From: Verrucomicrobiota bacterium
Lineage (GTDB): Bacteria > Verrucomicrobiota > Verrucomicrobiae > Chthoniobacterales > UBA10450
Direction of reading: 5' to 3'
Length of the DNA stretch: 5,066 nt
Assembly: GCA_005887855.1 (NCBI GenBank)
Contig: VBQB01000029.1
Span: forward strand, 1-5,066
Shown here: positions 1 through 4,486 of the stretch, in pieces
Layout: each line of letters starts with the position of its first letter
How positions within the stretch are numbered: position 1 is the stretch's first letter
Notes under the pieces: model-generated
Database searches by the model: none
Seen by the model: the letters and a program-made list of their open reading frames with translations, nothing else
Told to the model about the DNA's origin: nothing
Made by a program: the position numbers and the translations under genes

Positions 1-1
1 C

Positions 2-1126
2 GCGCGCGGAAAGACGATCAAGTTCCATTTCCCGCAACCGGTGCGCAGCGGCCTGCGCGTGATCACGTTGAAAGATGTCGATCATGCATATGGCGATCTC
101 GTTGTTTATCGCGCAATGCAATATCATGCCGAGCGCGGACAACGCACCGTGCTTGTCGGTCCAAATGGCGCAGGGAAATCGACTCTTCTCAAGCTGCTGG
201 GCGGGGTGTTGCCGGTGCAACATGGCGTGCGCGAACTCGGACATAATGTGCGCACAGGTTATTTCTCACAGAACCGAATCGACGTGCTCGACGCAAGCCA
301 CACCGTTCTCGACAGCGCACGCGATATGCCCAATCCCGTGTCCGAACAAACCGCGCGCACTGTGCTCGGTTCTTTTTTGTTTCGCGGTGACGATGTTTTC
401 AAGACCGTCTCGGTTTTGAGCGGTGGCGAAAAGTCGCGACTGGCCCTTGTCAGGTTATTGCTCGATCCGCCGAACCTTCTGCTCATGGACGAGCCGACAA
501 CGCATCTCGATGTCGGTTCGATTGATGCCCTCATCGGTGCGCTCAAACAATATCACGGGACGCTCATCTTTATTAGTCACGACGTTCATTTTATCCGCGC
601 CATCGCCACGAGCGTTCTGCACGTAACCGCAGGTGCGAACCGCACGGGTGGTAAACTGACGTTCTATCCTGGCGATTACGATTACTATCTGGACAAATCA
701 AAAGCCACGTCCGCGCGCATCGCCCTGACCGCCGGCCGCGACGTGCCAGAGATCAAGGGTCTCGCGGCAGTGAGTAAACTCCAGCCAGATCCGACAACGG
801 ACGGATTCGCCGTGGCGAAGGTAAGAAAGCAAGCCGGCTCAGGTTCAAAAAAACAAAAGGCGCAGAAGCGTTTGGAAGCGGAATCGCGTAATGCGGTTGC
901 CAAAGCGCGGCGCGAAAAAGAAAAGCGCGTGCACGAACTCGAGGGGAAAATCGCGGCGTTAGAAGGACAACAGAAAGAACTGGTCGCGGCGCTGGAAGAT
1001 CCAGCGGCTTACACGCGGGGCGGCCATGCCACTGCGATCAATCGCGATCTCTCCGCTTTGTCCCACGATCTTGCCCGCCTGACGGCGGAATGGGAAAGCG
1101 TCACCGCCACGGTGAGCGCGTCCTAA
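2..1126 (+). CDS. ABC-F family ATP-binding protein, C-terminal part (start outside window)
   Basis: This is the second nucleotide-binding domain and C-terminal tail of a soluble ABC-F ATPase. The family acts on ribosomes (translation factors, some giving antibiotic protection) and has no membrane domain. The frame is open to the left edge. Its first residues (KTIKFHFPQP) look like the end of the linker before the second ATPase domain, so the GTG at 41 is probably not the start. Visible motifs are Walker A GPNGAGKST (158-184), signature LSGGE (416-430), Walker B and D-loop LLLMDEPTTHLD (476-511) and switch histidine ISHD (572-583). TTHLD replaces the commoner TNHLD. From about 840 to 1110 the protein is rich in Lys, Glu, Ala and Arg with heptad-like spacing, as in the coiled-coil C-terminal domain of Uup-type members. 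About 374 residues are visible; whole members usually have 530-650. The subfamily (Uup, YdiF, YfmR or other) cannot be fixed without the N-terminal half. Confidence 0.93.
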   Translation, partial: ARGKTIKFHFPQPVRSGLRVITLKDVDHAYGDLVVYRAMQYHAERGQRTVLVGPNGAGKSTLLKLLGGVLPVQHGVRELGHNVRTGYFSQNRIDVLDASHTVLDSARDMPNPVSEQTARTVLGSFLFRGDDVFKTVSVLSGGEKSRLALVRLLLDPPNLLLMDEPTTHLDVGSIDALIGALKQYHGTLIFISHDVHFIRAIATSVLHVTAGANRTGGKLTFYPGDYDYYLDKSKATSARIALTAGRDVPEIKGLAAVSKLQPDPTTDGFAVAKVRKQAGSGSKKQKAQKRLEAESRNAVAKARREKEKRVHELEGKIAALEGQQKELVAALEDPAAYTRGGHATAINRDLSALSHDLARLTAEWESVTATVSAS

Positions 1127-1170
1127 CGAGGGGAAAAGGTTGAGAGTTGGTAGTTGAGTGAGGGGCTTGC

Positions 1171-1215
1171 GGCCGCCTCTACACCGAGAGGCCGCGGTCA
1201 ACGACCACGGCTATA
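1171..1215 (+). repeat. GC-rich dispersed repeat with short hairpin (copy 1)
   Basis: The second half (1190-1215) matches the sequence at 4444-4470 at about 22 of 27 positions by hand alignment with one gap, sharing GGCCG, CGGTCA, CGACC and GCTA. The first half (1171-1186) matches 4458-4473 at 13 of 16, so this copy holds two units of a motif near GACCGCCGCTACA. A 6-bp stem, GCCTCT (1175-1180) with AGAGGC (1187-1192) and a 6-nt loop, lies inside it. It sits between two convergent genes, where a terminator would be useful, but no T-run follows the stem on either strand. I therefore call it a repeat and not a terminator. The GTTGAG-rich stretch just upstream (1139-1160) is low-complexity. Confidence 0.55.
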
Positions 1216-1232
1216 GTTTTCCTCTTTCCTGA

Positions 1233-1496
1233 TTAGAGAACGCGCGGAAAATGGATGTTCAGCTTAATGCAAATGTAGAGGACCAGGATCGCGCCGAGTG
1301 TGGAAAAAATGAGACCGGCGGGATGAAATCGTCCGGTTACCGGGCGCGAAAACATGTGGGTAACGGTGCCGCCGATGATCGATCCGATGATGCCGAGTAC
1401 GATTGTCCAGAAAATCGTCATGTGCACGTGCATCACCGATTTCGCGATAATGCCCGCGATTAACCCAACAATAATGTACCAGATTAAGTGAAGCAT
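1233..1496 (-). CDS. GlsB/YeaQ/YmgE family small membrane protein (transglycosylase-associated family)
   Basis: This 87-residue protein is almost wholly membrane-embedded. Three hydrophobic helices lie at about residues 4-22, 27-48 and 60-79. They are rich in Gly and Ile, with the family pattern WYIIVGLIAGIIAK at the N-terminus and GIIGSIIGG in the second helix. Length and pattern fit PF04226; members are often annotated as stress-response membrane proteins, but their biochemical role is not established. The frame extends upstream to an ATG at 1595. I chose the ATG at 1494-1496 because GGAGG (1504-1508 on the minus strand) lies 7 nt before it, the family begins here, and the extension is hydrophilic with no family likeness. 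The gene converges with the ABC-F gene and diverges from the GFA-like gene. Its own promoter is not clear, although an inverted repeat lies about 68 nt upstream. Confidence 0.9.
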   Translation of the reverse strand: MLHLIWYIIVGLIAGIIAKSVMHVHMTIFWTIVLGIIGSIIGGTVTHMFSRPVTGRFHPAGLIFSTLGAILVLYICIKLNIHFPRVL

Positions 1497-1503
1497 AATT
1501 TTT

Positions 1504-1508
1504 CCTCC
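1504..1508 (-). promoter_or_regulatory. Ribosome binding site fixing the start of the YeaQ-like gene
   Basis: The minus strand reads GGAGG, then AAAAATT, then ATG: a strong Shine-Dalgarno core with 7-nt spacing. It decides for the 87-residue product over the 120-residue open frame starting at 1595. Confidence 0.85.
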
Positions 1509-1563
1509 GTCGTTTGCTGCAGAACGTTGCCGAATATGGCCAGGCGTTTCACAATTGACCAGA

Positions 1564-1590
1564 CTTTTCTCGATTTGAGAAAAGAATCGA
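1564..1590. promoter_or_regulatory. Overlapping inverted repeats upstream of the YeaQ-like gene
   Basis: CTTTTCTC (1564-1571) and GAGAAAAG (1577-1584) form a perfect 8-bp inverted repeat around GATTT. A second perfect 6-bp pair, TCGATT (1570-1575) and AATCGA (1585-1590), overlaps the first, so the two stems exclude each other. The site is 68 nt upstream of the YeaQ-like start on the minus strand and about 145 nt upstream of the GFA-like start on the plus strand. It could be an operator or a leader structure in this divergent intergenic region. No regulator can be named. Confidence 0.35.
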
Positions 1591-1683
1591 CTCAATGTGG
1601 TCTGAGCCGAACGGGCAGAGAAGTTCGAAGGCGGAAGGATGGAGGAAGAAGCGCAGCCGACACGGCCGTCGCCACAGCGGGTA

Positions 1684-1715
1684 ATTTGTGTTCATTCGTG
1701 TCAATTCGTGGTTAA
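1684..1715 (+). repeat. TG-rich interspersed repeat, copy A
   Basis: Three units, ATTTGTG, ATTCGTG and ATTCGTG, start at 1684, 1694 and 1704 with an exact 10-nt period, ending in GTGGTTAA. Copy B (3861-3891) has the same last 12 bases, ATTCGTGGTTAA. Copy C (2131-2161) is the same design on the other strand. It ends 20 nt before the GFA-like start codon. I know such repeats as frequent intergenic elements in Verrucomicrobiota; their function is unknown to me. Confidence 0.7.
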
Positions 1716-1735
1716 AATCTACCTAAGCGAATGAT

Positions 1736-2140
1736 ATGGAGTTAACTGGCGGATGCGTTTGCGGCGGGACACGATACGTGTTGAAGAGTCGGCCGATTGC
1801 ACTGGTCGATTGTCATTGCATCGATTGCCGGCGAAGCGCCGGTGCACCTTATGTGCAGTGGGGATCGGTGCCGCGTAAAGACTTGGTCGTGACAAAGGGC
1901 GAACCGCGCAAGATTGCGTATGCGAATCGGATTCGCTCGTTTGCCGCATGTTGTGGCACGCATTTGTTTTTCGAGGACAACAAAGATTCCGACGCGATCG
2001 ACGTGACGATCGCGTCGCTGGACGATCCGATGCCGTTTGCGCCACAGAAAGCGATCTGGCTCGAAGATAAATTGCCGTGGGTTACGATCGACGAGTCGCT
2101 GCCGTCGTTCCCGAAAACCCCGAAGAAGGCCAACCACTGA
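1736..2140 (+). CDS. GFA-family (glutathione-dependent formaldehyde-activating enzyme-like) zinc protein
   Basis: This 134-residue protein belongs to PF04828, small cytoplasmic zinc proteins named after Paracoccus Gfa, which was reported to promote formation of S-hydroxymethylglutathione. Most members have no proven reaction, so the formaldehyde role is only a family label. Cys7 and Cys9 lie in GGCVCGGTRY, and Cys26, Cys28 and Cys31 in DCHCIDC; the latter triad matches the catalytic zinc site. The usual FCxxCGT motif is FAACCGT here (residues 69-75): the expected first Cys is Ala70, with Cys72 and Cys73 present. The tail (IDVTIASLDDP, AIWLEDKLPW) is well preserved and looks functional. No clear Shine-Dalgarno site precedes the ATG at 1736. 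The last residues (Asn-His) and the TGA stop lie inside an inverted TG-rich repeat, so the end may have been set by repeat insertion. Confidence 0.88.
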   Translation: MELTGGCVCGGTRYVLKSRPIALVDCHCIDCRRSAGAPYVQWGSVPRKDLVVTKGEPRKIAYANRIRSFAACCGTHLFFEDNKDSDAIDVTIASLDDPMPFAPQKAIWLEDKLPWVTIDESLPSFPKTPKKANH

Positions 2141-2161
2141 TTACACGGATGGCACGGATTT
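2131..2161 (-). repeat. TG-rich interspersed repeat, copy C, inverted, overlapping the GFA gene end
   Basis: On the minus strand three units (ATCCGTG, ATCCGTG, ATCAGTG) occur with a 9-nt period and end in GTGGTTG, the same architecture as copy A. By hand alignment about 22 of 30 positions match copy A with two 1-nt gaps. The first 10 bases on the plus strand belong to the end of the GFA-like gene, including its stop codon TGA (2138-2140). Copies A and C bracket that gene in opposite orientation. Confidence 0.65.
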
Positions 2162-2191
2162 GGAATAAAACAGATCCAAAAGTTCCGGCAC

Positions 2192-2596
2192 ATGAGAAAT
2201 AATTCGGCTCTCATTTTTCTGTTCAGCGGTTTGTTGGCTTTCGCTGGTCCAATCAGTTGCGGACAAGCCGCGTCTGAACAGAAGGCTTCGTACGGAACGC
2301 GTGTGAAATACCGGGCTGGCCAGAAAATCGAATTCCCGGATTTCGCAGTCGAGTATGTCGGCGAACGTCGGAAAAGTCTGCCTGTGTACCCAAGAGGGTT
2401 CCTTTATTACGATTTCAAGGTCAGCAAGGGACCGGCCGAGAAAATGGTTTCCTGGAGCACCGGCACCGGCGTCATTGATCCGACCGACTTCGAAATCGGT
2501 GGCAAACATTACCAGCTCGAATTACGCCATTCGGATAAGCTCGGAAAATTGAATGACAACGAATTAGTGATCTGGCAGGCCAAACCGCCTTCGTAA
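2192..2596 (+). CDS. Secreted hypothetical protein
   Basis: I do not recognise this 134-residue protein with certainty. It starts with a signal-peptide-like segment: Arg2, then a hydrophobic core at residues 6-21 (ALIFLFSGLLAFAG), with a plausible signal peptidase I site after GQA (residues 24-26). Cys23 in PISC resembles a lipobox, but Pro at -3 makes a lipoprotein less likely. The mature part (about 108 residues) is hydrophilic and rich in beta-forming residues, with an aromatic stretch (FLYYDFKV) and a basic/acidic patch (HYQLELRHSDKLGKL), and no cysteines. It may be a compact beta-rich domain in the periplasm or outside. It follows the GFA-like gene by 51 nt on the same strand, so co-transcription is possible, though repeat C lies in the gap. 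The ATG at 2192 places the signal peptide correctly, but no good ribosome binding site precedes it. Confidence 0.75.
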   Translation: MRNNSALIFLFSGLLAFAGPISCGQAASEQKASYGTRVKYRAGQKIEFPDFAVEYVGERRKSLPVYPRGFLYYDFKVSKGPAEKMVSWSTGTGVIDPTDFEIGGKHYQLELRHSDKLGKLNDNELVIWQAKPPS

Positions 2597-2716
2597 AACT
2601 TCCGTCTTCGCCTACATCGTGGCTAGACCTATCAGCTGATCCCCGACATCATTGGCATGCGAGCTTAGTCCCGCTACGGACGAAGGTGGGTGACTGTGAA
2701 CTGCAAGCATCAAAAA

Positions 2717-2732
2717 GTAACAAATCTGTTAC
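2717..2732. promoter_or_regulatory. 16-nt palindrome upstream of the CHRD gene, possible operator
   Basis: GTAACA (2717-2722) and TGTTAC (2727-2732) are perfect inverted repeats around AATC, 60 nt before the CHRD start codon. Size and place suit a dimeric regulator site or a promoter-proximal operator. The 196-nt gap that contains it shows no promoter I would trust and one other small palindrome, ATCAGCTGAT (2631-2640). Confidence 0.35.
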
Positions 2733-2777
2733 GTTTCTCCACTTTACAGGGACCGGACGGCGCTCCTAGCCTCGAAC

Positions 2778-2783
2778 AGGAGG
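2778..2783 (+). promoter_or_regulatory. Ribosome binding site of the CHRD gene
   Basis: AGGAGG lies 9 nt before the ATG at 2793. It is a full match to the Shine-Dalgarno consensus and suggests strong translation. The GFA-like, secreted-unknown and GNAT genes here have no comparable site. Confidence 0.85.
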
Positions 2784-2792
2784 AATACAATT

Positions 2793-3302
2793 ATGAAGAC
2801 TAAAAATATTGGATTTTGGGCGATAGCGGCAGTGATAATGAATCTGCTTGCTGCAACCATAGGCAACTCTCAAACGGAGCGTTTTTCCGCAAGCCTCGCT
2901 GGGGGGAATGAGGTACCTCCAATCAATAGTGCCGGCACAGCGGCCTTCGATATGACGATCCAGCCGGGCACGATCACATTCTCGTTAACGTTCTCCGGCC
3001 TGTCATCGCCCCTAACCGTATCTCACCTCCACTTCGCGCCCAGCAAGGTCGCTGGGGGAGTCATGATATTCCTGTGCGGGGGCGGGAACCAACCAGCTTG
3101 CCCGGCGGCTACTTCAGGAACCATTACGGGGACAATCACAGCAGCAAATGTTACGGGGCCCAGCGGCCAAGGCATTACTCCAGGCGATCTGGACTCGGCC
3201 TTGGCGGCAGTGCGCAACGATCTATCCTATGCGAACATGCACACGACGATGTTCCCCGGGGGTGAGATTCGCGGCAACGTTCAGCGCGGCTCGGGGCATT
3301 GA
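2793..3302 (+). CDS. Secreted CHRD-domain protein
   Basis: This 169-residue exported protein carries one CHRD domain (PF07452), named after chordin; bacterial members are secreted and their function is mostly unknown. An N-terminal signal peptide is clear: Lys2 and Lys4, then a hydrophobic stretch at residues 6-23, with probable cleavage near residues 25-28. The domain fills almost all the rest (about 30-164), with hallmark pieces NEVPP (39-43), HLHF (78-81), and YANMHT then PGGEIRG near the end (146-161). The ligands or fold-defining residues His78, His80 and His150 are kept. Cys95 and Cys103 sit in a glycine-rich loop and could form a disulfide after export. The length is normal for a single-domain member. 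The start is secured by AGGAGG at 2778-2783. It is probably transcribed alone, since the gap before it is 196 nt and the next element faces the other way. Confidence 0.92.
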   Translation: MKTKNIGFWAIAAVIMNLLAATIGNSQTERFSASLAGGNEVPPINSAGTAAFDMTIQPGTITFSLTFSGLSSPLTVSHLHFAPSKVAGGVMIFLCGGGNQPACPAATSGTITGTITAANVTGPSGQGITPGDLDSALAAVRNDLSYANMHTTMFPGGEIRGNVQRGSGH

Positions 3303-3371
3303 TAAGGGTAGTGAGTAACGTGCGCTCTGTGCAACGAGGCAGCCTCACGTCCGGCCCAATAATTGCGCCTT

Positions 3372-3403
3372 AAAAGACGCTGGTCAGCGCGACAGCGTCG
3401 TTT
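3372..3403. terminator. Stem-loop between convergent genes, likely terminator (better on the minus strand)
   Basis: GACGCTG (3376-3382) and CAGCGTC (3393-3399) form a perfect 7-bp stem with a 10-nt loop. On the minus strand the stem is followed at once by TTTTAA, a short terminator-like T-run. On the plus strand it is followed by GTTTCG, which is weaker. It lies between the end of the CHRD gene and the end of the broken minus-strand gene and may serve both. Confidence 0.5.
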
Positions 3404-3424
3404 CGAGCGTAAACCACGCTGGAT

Positions 3425-3748
3425 TTAAAAATGCGCGAGCGGAGCTTTCAATTTTTCGAGCTCCTCGGGCGGCCCATGCACTTCGACACCGGTGAGATCA
3501 GCCATCTTCAGCATTTCCTCCAACAACGCGCCGACATTGTCGAAATGCGCAAGTAAGCCGTTGGCGTTCTCGTATGCTTCACGGCAAAAACTTCGTCCCC
3601 GTTAACGCTGAACCCGTAGAAAAGATTCTCTTTCTCGCTTGCAGTTTTCTCGACGAATTTGTGGCAGCATGGCCGTAACCGCGTCGATTTTGGCGGGATG
3701 CAGTTTGAAATAGGGATGCAGGCTAACGAACTTTGAAGGGATGCTCAT
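3425..3748 (-). pseudogene. Frameshifted small protein gene, ABM-like / dimeric alpha-beta barrel type
   Basis: Reading the minus strand from the ATG at 3748 gives 30 residues (ending AMLPQ). The frame then continues sensibly only after skipping one A in the run at 3658-3660 (FVEKTASEKENLFYGF, then SVNGDEVF). A second shift at the T-run 3586-3590 needs one added T to give Cys, and the third segment runs from REAYENANGLLAHF to the TAA at 3425-3427. The shifts cancel (+1 and -1), so start and stop share a frame. The repaired protein has 107 residues, resembling small antibiotic-biosynthesis-monooxygenase-like proteins (HPYFKLHPAK near the start, CREAY in the middle, EVHGPPEELEKL at the end). 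Unrepaired, it stops at TAA (3602-3604) after 48 residues. Conservation around both breaks suggests very recent decay or sequencing error. No ribosome binding site precedes the ATG. The family call is from memory of the pattern and is tentative. Confidence 0.7.
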
Positions 3749-3860
3749 GCTCGAGACATACGACTCGGGTGCAAACGTATCGAAGAGCCGATAGGTTGAC
3801 GCCACCCGAGGTGGACGATCGACATCCCAAGGAAGCCGGCTGTCTCCCCGGAACATTTCG
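3749..3860. other. Non-coding stretch between the broken gene and repeat B
   Basis: I see no gene here. Two small perfect hairpins stand side by side: TATCG/CGATA (3778-3782 and 3789-3793, 6-nt loop) and CCACC/GGTGG (3802-3806 and 3810-3814, 3-nt loop). An open minus-strand frame runs through from 3931 into the broken gene, but its translation looks like non-coding sequence. This stretch must hold any promoter of the minus-strand gene and may hold that of the acetyltransferase; I cannot pick out either. Confidence 0.35.
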
Positions 3861-3891
3861 ATTCGTGTTTGTCGTGTGGATTCGTGGTTAA
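3861..3891 (+). repeat. TG-rich interspersed repeat, copy B
   Basis: It starts with ATTCGTGTTT, has a degenerate middle unit (GTCGTGTGG) and ends with ATTCGTGGTTAA, identical to the end of copy A. About 26 of 32 positions match copy A by hand with one gap. It lies 18 nt upstream of the acetyltransferase start codon, in the same orientation and at nearly the same distance as copy A before the GFA-like gene (20 nt). Confidence 0.65.
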
Positions 3892-3909
3892 CTGCATTCG
3901 TAGTCAGGA

Positions 3910-4476
3910 ATGTCATTTGATCTTCGGCCACATCTGAAAGGCGAGCTCGTGGAGCTTCGTCCGCTCACGCCTGAAGATTGGGACGCTCTTTTCGCCGTCG
4001 CATCTGACGCGCTCATCTGGGAACAGCATCCGGAGAGCGACCGCTACAAGGAAGCTGTGTTCAAAGTCTTCTTCGTAGAGGCCGTGGAATCTGGCGGAGC
4101 GTTTGTCGTGATCGACAACAAGAATCAACAGATCATCGGTTCCACGCGATTCTACGGTTACGATCCGGAGAAATCGGAAATTGAAATCGGCTGGACGTTT
4201 CTGGCGCGAAAGTATTGGGGCGGACGTTACAACCAGGAAATGAAACGACTAATGCTGGCGCACGCGTTCAAGGTTGTTGAGAACGTGGTGTTTTACGTCG
4301 GAGACACGAACATCCGCTCGCAAAAGGCGATGGAAAAGATCGGCGCGATCAAGATTGGAATGGTGACGCGGGCGTACGGAAATCATCCGCCGACTCGCAA
4401 CGTGAAATACCTGATTAACAAACCGTTAGAAACTTGCGAGGGTGGCCGGCGGTCACCGACCGCCGCTACAGCGTGA
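3910..4476 (+). CDS. GNAT family N-acetyltransferase, RimJ/RimL-like
   Basis: This cytoplasmic enzyme of 188 residues is predicted to move an acetyl group from acetyl-CoA to an amine. The layout is that of Acetyltransf_3 (PF13302) members. LVELRPLTPEDWDALFAVASD (residues 13-33) is the first strand and helix, and FVVIDNKNQQIIGSTRF (85-101) the central strands. EIEIGWTFLARKYWGG (111-126) followed by YNQEMKRLML is the acetyl-CoA binding strand and helix, and VGDTNIRSQKAMEKIGA (150-166) is the conserved late motif with the usual Asn and Ser. The substrate cannot be told. An in-frame TAG (3901-3903) rules out a start further upstream. AGGA touches the ATG directly, too close to be a normal ribosome binding site. 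The last 11 residues (178-188) are encoded by a GC-rich repeat, so the natural C-terminus probably lay near residue 177. It converges with the next gene, with 10 nt between stops. Confidence 0.9.
   Translation: MSFDLRPHLKGELVELRPLTPEDWDALFAVASDALIWEQHPESDRYKEAVFKVFFVEAVESGGAFVVIDNKNQQIIGSTRFYGYDPEKSEIEIGWTFLARKYWGGRYNQEMKRLMLAHAFKVVENVVFYVGDTNIRSQKAMEKIGAIKIGMVTRAYGNHPPTRNVKYLINKPLETCEGGRRSPTAATA
4444..4470 (+). repeat. GC-rich dispersed repeat with perfect hairpin (copy 2), inside the acetyltransferase 3' end
   Basis: CGGCGGTC (4447-4454) and GACCGCCG (4458-4465) form a perfect 8-bp stem with loop ACC, followed by CTACA. The sequence matches 1190-1215 (about 22 of 27). It is translated as the tail of the acetyltransferase and lies just before its stop, 22 nt from the stop of the convergent gene. 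It could slow or end transcription from either side, but no T-run follows. Confidence 0.6.
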
Positions 4477-4486
4477 ACGCTAACGG

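Noticed and set aside
1175..1192. Terminator after the ABC-F gene
   Set aside because: The stem is only 6 bp and no T-run follows on either strand; it fits better as part of the GC-rich repeat.
1497..1595. 33-residue N-terminal extension of the YeaQ-like protein from an ATG at 1595
   Set aside because: GGAGG with good spacing precedes the ATG at 1494-1496, the family begins there, and the extension is hydrophilic and runs through an inverted repeat.
1684..1715. CRISPR-like or iteron-like array of 10-nt units
   Set aside because: Only three short units with no spacers. The same three-unit design recurs elsewhere as a single dispersed element, so this is an interspersed repeat.
1742..2137. 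Long minus-strand open frame opposite the GFA-like gene
   Set aside because: The plus strand has clear family motifs. The antisense product is Arg-rich with no domain, typical of a shadow frame in GC-rich DNA.
2141..2509. Minus-strand open frame of 122 residues opposite the secreted protein gene
   Set aside because: No recognisable motif and no ribosome binding site. The plus-strand frame has a good signal peptide and sensible composition.
2652..2680. Sigma-70 promoter for the CHRD gene (TTGGCA, 17 nt, TACGGA)
   Set aside because: The spacing is right but the -10 element matches TATAAT poorly; chance occurrence is likely.
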